Origin: Deltaproteobacteria bacterium
Lineage (GTDB): Bacteria > Myxococcota > JACRCW01
Reading direction: 5' to 3'
Length of the DNA: 64,000 nt
Assembly (NCBI GenBank): GCA_016218805.1
Contig: JACRCW010000161.1
Span: forward strand, 1 to 64,000
How positions within the stretch are numbered: the first letter of the stretch is position 1; every line of letters begins with the position of its first letter. The notes under the pieces are model-generated. The model did not search any database, was not told where the DNA came from, and worked only from the letters and a program-made list of their open reading frames with translations. Below are positions 35,501 through 44,340 of the stretch, piece after piece. The position numbers were made by a program, and so were the translations under genes.

Positions 35501-36599
35501 CCTGCGCCTGGAAGTGCGCGGTCACCTCATCACCAAACTCCACGCGGCCCGCCCCGCGGATGTCCCCGCTGGCAAAGTCACTGCGCACGTCCGTGAAGTC
35601 CACGCCCGTCAGGTCCGCCACAAACGCCCCCGCCCAGTTGCCAATGACAAAGTCGTTCATGGTGATGCCCTTGAGTTCGCCGGCACCGGTGAGCGTGGGG
35701 TGCCGCGCCCCAAACGCGGAGCGCAGATTGGCGTTGAACTCCACCGTGCCGCGGACCGGGACCAGGTCCGGGACCCAGGCGTTCACCACCGTGAGGGGGA
35801 TGTACGCGGCAATGGCCAGGTCCGCGGCGGGGATGAGCCCGGTGTGCAGCGGGGCAAAGCGCACGGCGCCGTGCAGCGTGCCGCGGATGTCGTCCAGCGC
35901 CAGGCGCGCGCCGTCAATGTCCAGTTGTTCGGGGCGCAACAGGCCTTCGCCGTGCAGCACCGCGCGGCCGTCCACGCCGTCCAGGTGCGCCTGCCGCCCC
36001 GTGGGCAGGTCAATGGTCCCGTCCTCCAGCGCAAACACGCCCTCATGCGTTTCCATGTCGCGCGCGTGGAGCACGGCGCGCGCGCCGCGCAGGCGGATGT
36101 CAAAGGGGTGCTTGGCGTCCACCTTCACCCGCACGTCCAGCCCGGACATGGCAAAGTGCTCCACGTAGAAACGGAAGAACAGGTCTTCTGAGAGCGGTTC
36201 TGCGGGGCCATCCCGGGGCGGCGGGCGCGGCACGCCCACCATCCACCCGTCCCGGATGGTGAGGTTCACGTAGGGGTCCCCCACCTCCAGCGCCGCCACC
36301 ACCACCGTGCCGGACAGCAGTTGCAGCGGTGCCAGGCTCACCCGCACGCTGGCGGCGCCCGCCAGCCGCGGCGCTCCGTTGCCGTCCACGCGGACGTCCA
36401 GCAGTTCCACTTCAGACAGCCAGGGGTGCACCTCCACGTCACCAATGCCCACGCGCAGCCCCGTGGCGCGCTCCAACTCATCCTGCACCAGCGAGATGAT
36501 GACCGCCTTGCCCTCCGGCGTGTCCGCCAGCATGACCACGCCCGCCGCGGCCGACAGGATGGCCCCGAGGAACAGCAGGATGGCCAGCTTCCGGATCAT
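32508..36599 (-). CDS. tamB: TamB-like translocation/assembly protein (AsmA/DUF490)
   Basis: 1363 residues. ATG 36599 follows GGAGG and begins a signal anchor (KLAILLFLGAILSAAAGVVML). An AsmA-like N-terminus and long runs of beta-strand repeats (LEARYTDAWEWERIGVELRR and many others) fill the middle. The end holds the DUF490 signature region (RPDLPAVDVLSLVLFGFTQG) and a terminal Trp/Phe strand (GDLRYRWEF). TamB spans the periplasm and works with the Omp85 protein TamA or moves lipids to the outer membrane. No tamA is next to it. The frame stays open 800 codons upstream as an antisense artefact of the tandem paralogue gene. Confidence 0.88.
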   Translation of the reverse strand: MIRKLAILLFLGAILSAAAGVVMLADTPEGKAVIISLVQDELERATGLRVGIGDVEVHPWLSEVELLDVRVDGNGAPRLAGAASVRVSLAPLQLLSGTVVVAALEVGDPYVNLTIRDGWMVGVPRPPPRDGPAEPLSEDLFFRFYVEHFAMSGLDVRVKVDAKHPFDIRLRGARAVLHARDMETHEGVFALEDGTIDLPTGRQAHLDGVDGRAVLHGEGLLRPEQLDIDGARLALDDIRGTLHGAVRFAPLHTGLIPAADLAIAAYIPLTVVNAWVPDLVPVRGTVEFNANLRSAFGARHPTLTGAGELKGITMNDFVIGNWAGAFVADLTGVDFTDVRSDFASGDIRGAGRVEFGDEVTAHFQAQGSHASFAAGMANIRIPGSWVDFNIDATVDFRGTLYPKVFFTGVGDALCTNFRVYSQDAAVAPPEDLVMALAPVTGHSRMEFDLEHFSFLQGMLTDGKTTVHGDVFLPYLPDNEFWVEGRADPAEGGMADCETFSPIGPVHLTCRGPGKVHVRGLYWDPHVWAEAKVNNVSIEGYHLGDAEGRVDYRNLLVKFIDVKGKKQETVWEGRADLNWRAYLGQGPDGKPLKRPRTKRDTLFVDVAARNITGRAEDIRAIIPPGWGEVMEYLRTVPVNGWVSGWADARGAVGDGTVEDLTFETEFNVGAVDLYGQAFDGHHVSAHMDRQRVYFDDVDLRRAGSSWRTAGWIARKDGAVKLDVAIRDMPVAHLDALSDVPMALAGTFDVDANVRGAIGDWQGPVRLDVREVAVGDIPVGTGGLDLVMGGGRIRGTGPIFDGRAALDWNMKLEPPWQFSADGRVERGPAQDLIGRDTLPRLLSLTFGGRVHAEGALSEASRTRGQVTLTQVALGYNRLAAHSDGDVRFRFAGDRVTLQQLALTTDEGARLDARGGVQGSNLDLDLELAGDLSSSRLFVDSVREAYGPLTLKLTVSGTASQPVLVGQGRLSGGLLVVEGFPHKFRNLDTSISFLRDRVVLDPLVCTLDDSPVRGHADVALNGFSLGNITLTARFQDLRFRVPDYLPSRLSGAITMTGTSNDMLLVGDVDVLEARYTDAWEWERIGVELRRRRLAPKVFAKDKEWLSFDVHLRADDKIFVKNDQMDAEFRGDLHLTGSNERPGLIGTLTALGGQAWYRNNQFELGRTSADFTERTRIAVNVDVEARSRIKGYDVWVEVQGPVEQLSAERGIRMWSRPDLPAVDVLSLVLFGFTQGDVNQGTSASGAVAMAGGLDFVTRATGVDKEVRRALPKQVVDEFYLTSRTPRRASGAAQGSVPALVVGTELWPGTRLRLTSTILDPSGNTNDQSVELEKRWSEHFSGRLVWDRASSLQQYGDAGGDLRYRWEF

Positions 36600-36848
36600 C
36601 CCCGACGACGCCTCCAGGAACGGACATCCTCCCGCGCGTTCACGGACGTAGCAAACTCCCCGCCATTCACAATGGCCATGAAGTTCCGCGGCCCCCCGCG
36701 CGGGTGGGACGGAGGCCCACAGCCGGATGGGGCAGGATGACCCACCCCACGCGTTGCCACGGGGGCACACCGGGTGAAACCTCCGGAACGACCGGCCGTT
36801 GAAAGGTGTCCGCTGCTGGGGCCCCGGGGGGCCCGGAGGAGGTCGTCC

Positions 36849-39269
36849 ATGTTCGCGCCGTGGTTGTTGCTGGTGTCCGCTGCGCCGCCGCCGCCGGCGC
36901 CGCCGGGGGGCGAGGTGGTGATGCCGTTGCCCGCGTACGAGCAGTTGCTGGAGGCGGCTGCAGGAGGCGCTCCCCGGGCGCCGGAGCCGCCGGTGCACGC
37001 CACGGTGCGCCAGGCGAAGTATTCGGTGAACGTGACGGGGACGCTGGCGCGGGTGCAGATGACCGCGCGGGTGGATGTGCTGGGCACCGAGCGGCAGGTG
37101 CAGCCGTTGCTGGGAAGCGCGGGTGCGCTGCTGGGCGCGCGCGTGGACGGCAAGCCCGCGGGTGCGTCGCTGGCGGGGGACCGTTACGCGGTGGCGCTGG
37201 CGCCGGGCAGCCACGTGGTGGAGATGGAGGTGGTGGTGCCCGTGGCCAGCGAGGGCCCGTCTGAGCTGGCGCTGGCCGTGCCCTCCGCCGTGGCGGCGCA
37301 GCTCACCGCGGAGCTGCCGGGGCGCGGCTGGCAGGTGCAGGTGGGCGGCGCGCCGGACGTGGCGGTCAGGGCGGAGGGCGCGCGCACCACGGTGAGCACC
37401 GCGCTGGGCGTGACGGAGACGCTGAGCATGAGCTGGGTCCGCGGTGAGGGCGAGGCGCCTGACGAAGAGCTCCCCGACGAGAAGCCCGATGGGGCGGCGG
37501 CGCAGCCGGGCAAGGCGCGCGCCACGGTGCTGCACGAGGTGGCGGTGGACGAGACGGTACTGCGTGGCACGGTGCGGGTGACGGCGACGATCCAGAAGGG
37601 CACGCGGACCTCCATGGTGGTGGCGCTGCCCTCCGGCGTGGAGGTGCTGGACGTCACCGCTCCGGATCTCCGCGAATGGAACGCGGCCCAGGACGGGGAC
37701 CGCAAGCGGGTGAACGTGGTGTTCCGCTACGGGCGCACCGGCGAGGTGCCCCTCACGCTGCGCTACGAGCAGGCCATCAAGGAGGCGGGTGACAAGGCCA
37801 CCGTGCAGGTCCCCGAGCCGGTGGTGGAGGAGATGGAGAGCGAGCGCGGCTTTGTGGGCGTGGAGGCGGCGCCCGGCGTGGAGGTGTCCCTGAGCCGCGT
37901 GGAGGGCGGCGAAGCGATGGACGGCCGCGACCTCCCGTCCGACCTGTGGAGCATGGCGGGCACGCCGCTGGTGCTGGGCGTGAAGTACCTGGAACACCCC
38001 GTCAGCGTGGCGCTGGGCGTGTCCCGCCGGGCCAAGGTGGCGGTGGCGGACACCACGGTGGACCGGGCGGTGTTTGAAACGGTGGTGAACGCCGAGGGGC
38101 GCAGCGTGAGCGCGGTGACCTGGCACGTGCGCAACCACCAGCGGCAATTCCTGGAGGTGAAGATGCCCGCCAAGGCCGCCGTGCTGACCTGCTTTGTGGG
38201 CGGCAAGCCGGTGCGCCCGGCCCGCGGCGCTGACGACGCGCTGTTCATCCCGCTGGACCGCTCCACCGCGGCGGAGGGCGCGGGCGCGGCGTTTCCCGTG
38301 GAGCTCGTGTTCGCGCGTGAGATGGGGAAGCTGTGGCCCGTCTCCAGCCTGGCCCTGGAGATGCCCGCCACGGGTGTGCAGGCCATGGAGCTCACCTGGC
38401 GGGTGTTCGTCCCGTCCACGCATGTGGGCGTGCTGTTTGGGGGCAACTTCAGCGTGTATCCGGACCCGCGGCGCATGGAACGGTGGCTGGCATCCGTGCT
38501 GTCCACCGCGCCGGACGCCCAGGCGGGTGAACTGCTCAAGACCTCCAAGGCGCTGGAAGGGTATGACATGAGCCAGGGCGTGAAAGCGCGCTGGGCCCCG
38601 CGCCCGGTGGCCGAACAGGCTGCCGCCGCGGTGCGCGTGTCCCGCCCGCTCGTCGGACGCGCGTATGACTTCCGCGCCAACCTGCTGCGCGCGGAGGCGC
38701 CGCGCCTGCGCATGGGCCTGGTGAAGTTTGCCGCGCTGGAGAGCCTGGGCACCATCCTGGCGCTGCTGGCGCTGATGGGGGCCTGGGGGCTGGCGGAGCG
38801 CTTCCGGCGCCGCCGCGCGGACCTGCGGTTGGCGCCGCCGCCGGACGTTGGCGACGACCGCTTGGGCGGGCTGCCCGCATGGGTGCTGCCGTCCATGGTG
38901 GGCGGGGCGCTGCTGCTGGCGCTGCCCGTGGGGCTGATTGTGGATGGGGTGGTGGGGGACGTGGTGTTGGCCGCGGTGGCCGCGCCCGCCTGGCTGGTGG
39001 GGGTACACCTGCGCGTCAGCCTGCGCCCGGGCAACCGCTGGTGGGGCTGGCCCGTGTGGGCCGTGGCGGACCTGTTGCTTGTCGGCGCGGTGGTGAGCGG
39101 CGTCGCGGCGCGCTCCCCCATGGGGGCGCTCATGCTGCTGGGGCCCGCCGCGGTGTGCGCGTGGGCCGCGCGCCGCGCGCTGTGGAAGCCGGTGTCCACC
39201 ACCGCGCCGCCCTCAGGGACGCCGGTGGCCGCTGCCTCGTCCGCGGAGCCGGCGGGAGGTGCAGCATGA
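36849..39269 (+). CDS. membrane-anchored beta-rich protein, first of a tandem paralogue pair
   Basis: 806 residues. A signal peptide-like start (MFAPWLLLVSAAPPPPAPP) is preceded by GGAGG. Several beta-rich regions follow (residues about 40-620), with strand patterns like VRNHQRQFLEVKMPAKA. Three or four transmembrane helices near the C-terminus (about 655-770) and a Thr/Pro/Ala-rich tail follow. It is paralogous to the next gene: both share the VRN-x-QRQFL segment, a Pro-rich 'VKYLEHPV / FKFLEPPV' segment and C-terminal helices. Its stop overlaps the next start (ATGA), so they form an operon, divergent from tamB. Function unknown; probably an envelope complex. Confidence 0.75.
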   Translation: MFAPWLLLVSAAPPPPAPPGGEVVMPLPAYEQLLEAAAGGAPRAPEPPVHATVRQAKYSVNVTGTLARVQMTARVDVLGTERQVQPLLGSAGALLGARVDGKPAGASLAGDRYAVALAPGSHVVEMEVVVPVASEGPSELALAVPSAVAAQLTAELPGRGWQVQVGGAPDVAVRAEGARTTVSTALGVTETLSMSWVRGEGEAPDEELPDEKPDGAAAQPGKARATVLHEVAVDETVLRGTVRVTATIQKGTRTSMVVALPSGVEVLDVTAPDLREWNAAQDGDRKRVNVVFRYGRTGEVPLTLRYEQAIKEAGDKATVQVPEPVVEEMESERGFVGVEAAPGVEVSLSRVEGGEAMDGRDLPSDLWSMAGTPLVLGVKYLEHPVSVALGVSRRAKVAVADTTVDRAVFETVVNAEGRSVSAVTWHVRNHQRQFLEVKMPAKAAVLTCFVGGKPVRPARGADDALFIPLDRSTAAEGAGAAFPVELVFAREMGKLWPVSSLALEMPATGVQAMELTWRVFVPSTHVGVLFGGNFSVYPDPRRMERWLASVLSTAPDAQAGELLKTSKALEGYDMSQGVKARWAPRPVAEQAAAAVRVSRPLVGRAYDFRANLLRAEAPRLRMGLVKFAALESLGTILALLALMGAWGLAERFRRRRADLRLAPPPDVGDDRLGGLPAWVLPSMVGGALLLALPVGLIVDGVVGDVVLAAVAAPAWLVGVHLRVSLRPGNRWWGWPVWAVADLLLVGAVVSGVAARSPMGALMLLGPAAVCAWAARRALWKPVSTTAPPSGTPVAAASSAEPAGGAA

Positions 39270-41581
39270 AGACGCTCCCGGTGATGTCCCTGTTACTGGC
39301 GGCCGCATTCGCAAACGCGGACCCCGATTTCACCGACGGCCAGGTGCGCATTCCGCTGGCCACCTACCTGGAACTGAAAGCCCGGGCCGCGCGCGCCACC
39401 GAGGCCGACAGCCAGGAGGAGGACCTGCAGCAGGACGAGCAGGAAGGGGCCGGCACCGCGCCCATGGTGCTGGAAGCGCGCATCAGCGGGCGGCTCACGC
39501 GCCGGGCGCTGGAGCTGACGGTGCAAGCCACGGTGGAAGGCACCCGCAATGACTGGCACCTCCAGCCGCTGCTGCCTGACGACGTGGCGCTGGCGGAACT
39601 CACCACGGACGCGGGTGCCACCGTGCTCTCCATGGACGGGCGGCGCTACCTGGCGTTTGCCGGGACCGGGCGGCACACCGTGACCATGAAGCTGGTCACC
39701 TCCGGCGGCGAAAGCGGGTCCTCGCGCCAGGTGGACCTGGCCATCCTGCCGGGCGCCAGCCGCCAGCTGGCGTTGGAGGTGCCCCCGCGGCTGGACGTGG
39801 AAGTCACGCCGTCTGACCTGGTGACGACGGACCGCAGCGGTGGCAAGCGCGTGCTGCGCGGGTACGTCCCCGCGGGACAGGAGACGCTGTCCATCCGCTG
39901 GGACACGGACGCCGTGGCGGAGGATGCCGCGCCGGAGCCCGCGGTCCGCCCGCCCACCTCCACCAGCAAGGAGCCGCCGCGCCTCAACGTCACGGCGTCC
40001 ATGCTCGCCAGCGTGGGCGAACGCCTGCTCACCGTTTACACGACGCTGCGATACGCCATCTTCCACGCGCCGGTGAGCCGCTTTGAATGGACAGTGCCCG
40101 CCGGCGTGGAGGTCATTGGCGTGCAGGGCCGCGGCGTGACGGAGTGGAACTGCGCCCCGGGCCAGGCCGGCCTGCTGTGCAGCGTGGAGCTGCCCTTCCC
40201 GGTGCAGCGCACCTACGAACTGTCCATCCAGCTGGAACAGGCGCTGCCCAAGGACCTCTCGCAGCTGGTGGTGCCCGCGCCCACCGCGCGCGGCGTGCAG
40301 CGGCAATCCGGACACGTGGCCGTGGAGGTGGTGGGCAGCGCGGAGGTCAAACCGGCGGACGGCACCACCGCCGTGCGCGAAGACGTGCGGGAGTTGCCGC
40401 CTGACCTCTTCGCCGGCCAGAGCACGCCCATCCTGCTGGCCTTCAAGTTCCTGGAGCCCCCTGTGGTCCTGGCCCTGGACGTCAAGCGCCGCGAATCCGT
40501 GGAACTGTCCCCCATCTCCGTGGACGACGCGGCGTACACCACCGTGTGGACGACGGAGGGGCGCACCATCACCGAGGGCACCTTCCAGGTGCGCAACCGC
40601 CAGCGCCAGTTCCTGGCCATGCGCCTGCCTGAAGGCGCGGTCATCCAGAGCGCGTTTGTGGCGGACGCGCCGGTGAAGCCGTCCACCGGGGATGACGGTC
40701 GCCTGCGCATCCCATTGCGCAGCGGGCGCGGCGCGGAGGGCGAGTCTTTTGTGGTCCAGGTGGTGTACGCGCTGGATGATCAGCCGCTCCCCGCCGTGGG
40801 CCGCATGGAGACGCTGCTGCCGACCATGGACGCCGAGGTGGGCGCGCTGCACCACACGCTCATCCTGCCGGAACACCAGCAGCTGTGGGCGTTTGACGGT
40901 GACCTGTCCACCGAACCCCCCGCGATGATCGAGCCGGGCCGGGTTGATGGCGTCTCGTTTGGACTGGGCATGGCCAAGCGGGACGTGATGATGGCGCCGC
41001 CCGCGGCGCCGCCCATGCAGATGGCCATGGAGCGCGCGGACCTGGACGAGGAGCTGGCGCTGAAGACGGAGGACCGCCGCGAGCAGGCCCGGGCGCGTGT
41101 GCCCCGGCAGAGCAACATTGGCGCGCTGCGGATGTCCGCGCTGATGGGAGCAGGTCCCGGCGGCGGCGGCATGAATGCGGCGGTGGTGCAGCAGGGCGTG
41201 CTCCCCGTACGCATCCAGATCCCGCAAGCGGGCGAACGCTACACGGCGCACGCCTTCTACATCCCACCGGACCGCGCGCTGCGTTGGGCGTCGCGCGTGG
41301 CGTCGGAAGGGAGCCTGGGCGTGCTGTGGGTGCTGCTGGCGCTGTTGGGCCTGGCGTTGGGCGTGCTGGCGTTCCGCCAGGGTGCGCGCCTGCTGGTCCT
41401 GGAGGGCATGGACCGGGACCGCGTGCTGCTGCTGGCGGGGATGGTGGTGGCCGTGGTGCTCACCGCCTACTTCCGGCGGCACGTGGCCATCCTGCCGCTG
41501 TTTGTCCTGGCTGGCGCGCTGGCGGCCTGGCTCACCGCGCGGCTGCGCAGCCCGCGTCCGCCGCCCGCACCCGCCGCCTGA
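39266..41581 (+). CDS. membrane-anchored beta-rich protein, second of a tandem paralogue pair
   Basis: 771 residues, beginning with a signal peptide (MKTLPVMSLLLAAAFANA). The beta-rich domain shares with the upstream gene FQVRNRQRQFLAMRLP, FKFLEPPVVLALDVKR and the 'GRLTRRALELTV' start of the fold. Acidic/Gln linkers (EADSQEEDLQQDEQEG) and a Met-rich loop (PPMQMAMERAD) are its own. Three transmembrane helices end the protein (about 670-760). No catalytic motif. The pair looks like products of one duplication that have diverged and may act together. Confidence 0.75.
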   Translation: MKTLPVMSLLLAAAFANADPDFTDGQVRIPLATYLELKARAARATEADSQEEDLQQDEQEGAGTAPMVLEARISGRLTRRALELTVQATVEGTRNDWHLQPLLPDDVALAELTTDAGATVLSMDGRRYLAFAGTGRHTVTMKLVTSGGESGSSRQVDLAILPGASRQLALEVPPRLDVEVTPSDLVTTDRSGGKRVLRGYVPAGQETLSIRWDTDAVAEDAAPEPAVRPPTSTSKEPPRLNVTASMLASVGERLLTVYTTLRYAIFHAPVSRFEWTVPAGVEVIGVQGRGVTEWNCAPGQAGLLCSVELPFPVQRTYELSIQLEQALPKDLSQLVVPAPTARGVQRQSGHVAVEVVGSAEVKPADGTTAVREDVRELPPDLFAGQSTPILLAFKFLEPPVVLALDVKRRESVELSPISVDDAAYTTVWTTEGRTITEGTFQVRNRQRQFLAMRLPEGAVIQSAFVADAPVKPSTGDDGRLRIPLRSGRGAEGESFVVQVVYALDDQPLPAVGRMETLLPTMDAEVGALHHTLILPEHQQLWAFDGDLSTEPPAMIEPGRVDGVSFGLGMAKRDVMMAPPAAPPMQMAMERADLDEELALKTEDRREQARARVPRQSNIGALRMSALMGAGPGGGGMNAAVVQQGVLPVRIQIPQAGERYTAHAFYIPPDRALRWASRVASEGSLGVLWVLLALLGLALGVLAFRQGARLLVLEGMDRDRVLLLAGMVVAVVLTAYFRRHVAILPLFVLAGALAAWLTARLRSPRPPPAPAA

Positions 41582-41660
41582 GCCGCTTGCGTCCCCACTT
41601 CCGGCACCGCGCGGACTCCCGCATCCGGGACGCGGAGCGTCGGCGCGGACCTGCGCTAGG

Positions 41661-43232
41661 ATGCGCGCACGGATGCCCGGAGCCGCTGCGTGGGTACTGT
41701 CGTCGTGGGTGGCGGCGCAGGCGGTGACGCCGGCGGGCGCCACGGATGCGCGGCCGCGCACCTCCGCCGGGGAGTACGCCAGCGCGCTGGGCATCTCCGG
41801 CCTCCCCCGCCGCGCGGTGGAAGACCCCTTTGGCCTGTTCACCGGCATCCCGGACAACGTCCGCTACCAGACGTGGGGCTTTGTCCTCACCGTGCAGAAC
41901 ATCCCCATCCTGGAGACCGGCTACTGGGACCGCGCCATTGGCGGGCCGTATGACCTCAACCGTTCCACCAACGTGAAGCTGCGGCAGCTGCCCGCCGTGC
42001 TGCGGATGGTGTTCTATGACAACTACATGCGGTCGCTGGGCGTGTTTGCGCTGGACCGCAGCCCGGACGCCGCCTACCGCGCCGGCGGCCTGGAGAACGC
42101 GTGGACCTCCGTGCACCTGGGGCTGACCGGTCCGGACAGCCAGGCGCTGTTCAGCCAGGTGAGCGGCGCCCTGTCCTCCCGGTTCAGTCCGGAAGAGATG
42201 GCAGACCTGGCGGTGTGGCTGCTGGCCCAGGCGCTGCCGCACAAGTTCACCCGTGACGAATGGCGCCATGCCCAGCACGTGGCCTTCTACAACGCCGCGT
42301 GGGTGGGCGCGGCGTTCTTTGGCTACCAGTTCAGCCAGAACAACGCGCAGCTGCGCGGCGGGCGGTGGTTCCAGCTGTCCAACTTCTCCGTCGGAACGTT
42401 TGCCACGGTGCGCCGCCTGGGCGTGCGCTGGCGCCCGGACTACGCGGCGGACCTGCGCTTTTCGGTGCCGGGCATGGAGACCTCGTTCACCGTGGGGGGG
42501 CGGTTGGACGACCGGCCGGAGACGGAGCTGTTGGGCCTGGACGCCGGCGTGCGGGTGAACTGGCTCAACTACTTTGCCCGCTCCATGGGCTGGGACCTGT
42601 TTGCCGCGGCCCGCGCGCACCACACGCTGCTGCACACCACCGCCGCGCGCGAGCGTGACCTCACCACGGAAGGCCGGCTGAGCGGGCGCCGCGAGAACCT
42701 GGGAGACCTGGACGGGCTGGCGCTGGGCGTGGACGGCGCCGTGCGCACGGACTGGTACCGCACCGCCGCGGTGGAGGGCAGCGTGGCCGTGGAGCACGTC
42801 CCCGCCGAGGCCGCCGCCGGCATGCGCCTGTCCACGGTGGGCTACCGTGACAAGCGCTCGGAGTTTGCCTGGGCGTTCTTCCTGGCCGCGCCGTTCCGGC
42901 CGCCCACGGAACGGCCGTTGGAGCGCGACTACCAGCTGCACGCCCGCCTGATGCGCGAGCAGGCCCTGGTGGTGCAGCGCCTGCTGGAGGGCGAGGCGCG
43001 GGCCCGCCGGCGGGACGCGCGCGCGCGCGGCGCGGAGGTGCCCGCTGGCACGGCCCATTCGCTGGAGCTGGCGCGCCGGTCCCTGTTGCAGCGTGTGGAC
43101 GCCACCCAGGACGCGCGTGACAAATGGCGCGCCTCCCTGCGCGGGCGGGACCGGCCGCTGGAAGGCTACGTGACGGAGGAAGAGCTGGCCGCCGCCCGCG
43201 CGCTGGCCGGGGAGCGCGCGGAGGCGCCGTGA
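41661..43232 (+). CDS. exported protein of unknown function, possibly outer-membrane
   Basis: 523 residues. A weak export signal (residues 1-20) is followed by a helical part to about 240, then alternating-polarity strands rich in Phe, Tyr and Arg (GGRWFQLSNFSVGTFATVRR, ADLRFSVPGMETSFTVGGRL) with aromatic turns, which could form a barrel-like outer-membrane structure, and a charged helical C-terminus (ARARRRDARARGAEV). I do not recognise a family. It follows the paralogue pair by 79 bp on the same strand, so an envelope role is plausible. Confidence 0.6.
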   Translation: MRARMPGAAAWVLSSWVAAQAVTPAGATDARPRTSAGEYASALGISGLPRRAVEDPFGLFTGIPDNVRYQTWGFVLTVQNIPILETGYWDRAIGGPYDLNRSTNVKLRQLPAVLRMVFYDNYMRSLGVFALDRSPDAAYRAGGLENAWTSVHLGLTGPDSQALFSQVSGALSSRFSPEEMADLAVWLLAQALPHKFTRDEWRHAQHVAFYNAAWVGAAFFGYQFSQNNAQLRGGRWFQLSNFSVGTFATVRRLGVRWRPDYAADLRFSVPGMETSFTVGGRLDDRPETELLGLDAGVRVNWLNYFARSMGWDLFAAARAHHTLLHTTAARERDLTTEGRLSGRRENLGDLDGLALGVDGAVRTDWYRTAAVEGSVAVEHVPAEAAAGMRLSTVGYRDKRSEFAWAFFLAAPFRPPTERPLERDYQLHARLMREQALVVQRLLEGEARARRRDARARGAEVPAGTAHSLELARRSLLQRVDATQDARDKWRASLRGRDRPLEGYVTEEELAAARALAGERAEAP

Positions 43233-43269
43233 CTTGACGGGCGCGCGCGCGCCTGCCCCAATCTGCTGC

Positions 43270-44334
43270 ATGAGCCAGTTCAAACTTCCCGCACACAACA
43301 GCACGGGCAACCTGGCGCAGGCGGCGGCGCAGGCCCGCGCCCTGGCACAGGGCGTCCAACGCCAGAGCGCCCGCCAGGCCAAGGACGCGGAAAAATCCGG
43401 CGAAGCCAAGGCCGGCGAGCAGGCGCAGGCCAAGGGCCCGGCGGGTTCGTCGCCAACCGCCTCCAAGGGTGAGCCCAAGGCCCCGCCGGCCCCTTTGGCG
43501 CGGCCGGGCGCGGGCGCGCGGCCGCTCACCACGCAGAAGGCACCCACCCAGCAGGGCGGCAAGGCGCAGCAGGCCAAGGGCGGCGCCAAGGCCACGGATG
43601 AAGCGGAGCTCAGCAAGCTCAAGGCGCACGAGGCCGCTGAACTGGACAGCCACTCCGGGGACAGCTTCCAGGCGGACAGCTCCATCACGGACATGCGGCG
43701 CTTCTGGGGCGAGGAGGGCACCGGCAGCCACGTGGCCGTCAAGGACCTGGACCTGTTTGACCCCAACCTGTCACCGGCGGAAGTGGAGCAGCTGGGGAGC
43801 CTGCGCGGTGCCGTCCACGTGGCGCGCCTGCTGCAGCACTGGGGCAACAGCGGCATGGACCAGGGCCAGGCCACCCACGACGCGGCGCAGATGCTGCTGG
43901 CGTTTGCCCGGCCGGAGCAGGCCCGCGGCGTCATGCGTGAGCTGGAACGCGCGCCCATCACGCACGTCTACCCCATGCAGATCCAGCTGCAGATCATGGA
44001 GGAGCACCCGGAGTTCTGGCCCAACGTGTCCCGCGGGCCGGTGGTGGAGAACAAGGACGCCCTGGCCCAGGGCGACCGGGTCATGGCCGGCCACAACTTC
44101 CGCGTGCACGTCCCCACCACCATGAAGCTCAAGGCGTTTGCGCTGCTGGGACCGGAGAAGCCCGGCTATGAATTCGAGCCCGTGCGCTCCGGCGTCTACC
44201 GCATGCTGGTGGACACGCCGGGGTCCTACACGTTTGCCGTGCGCGGCGAGGTGGCGGGCAAGCAGCTGCTGGACACTTTCCAAGTCACCGTCCACCAACC
44301 GGGCAGCCTGCCGGAGCCCACCGAAGAGCTCTGA
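43270..44334 (+). CDS. unknown protein with Ala/Lys/Gln-rich N-terminus
   Basis: 354 residues. The first 115 are low-complexity (AAQARALAQGVQRQSARQAK and similar), apparently disordered. The remaining 240 contain a helical middle (FARPEQARGVMRELERAPI) and a beta-rich Ig-like end (YRMLVDTPGSYTFAVRGEVA). No signal peptide or membrane helix. ATG 43270 starts the readable part. It runs 37 bp after the previous gene and ends convergent with the TPR gene. No function can be assigned. Confidence 0.6.
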   Translation: MSQFKLPAHNSTGNLAQAAAQARALAQGVQRQSARQAKDAEKSGEAKAGEQAQAKGPAGSSPTASKGEPKAPPAPLARPGAGARPLTTQKAPTQQGGKAQQAKGGAKATDEAELSKLKAHEAAELDSHSGDSFQADSSITDMRRFWGEEGTGSHVAVKDLDLFDPNLSPAEVEQLGSLRGAVHVARLLQHWGNSGMDQGQATHDAAQMLLAFARPEQARGVMRELERAPITHVYPMQIQLQIMEEHPEFWPNVSRGPVVENKDALAQGDRVMAGHNFRVHVPTTMKLKAFALLGPEKPGYEFEPVRSGVYRMLVDTPGSYTFAVRGEVAGKQLLDTFQVTVHQPGSLPEPTEEL

Positions 44335-44340
44335 CGGCCA

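Noticed and set aside
36600-39008. 800-codon N-terminal extension of the TamB-like frame
   Set aside because: It is antisense to the first tandem paralogue gene, has no domain, and a signal anchor with a ribosome site starts at 36599.
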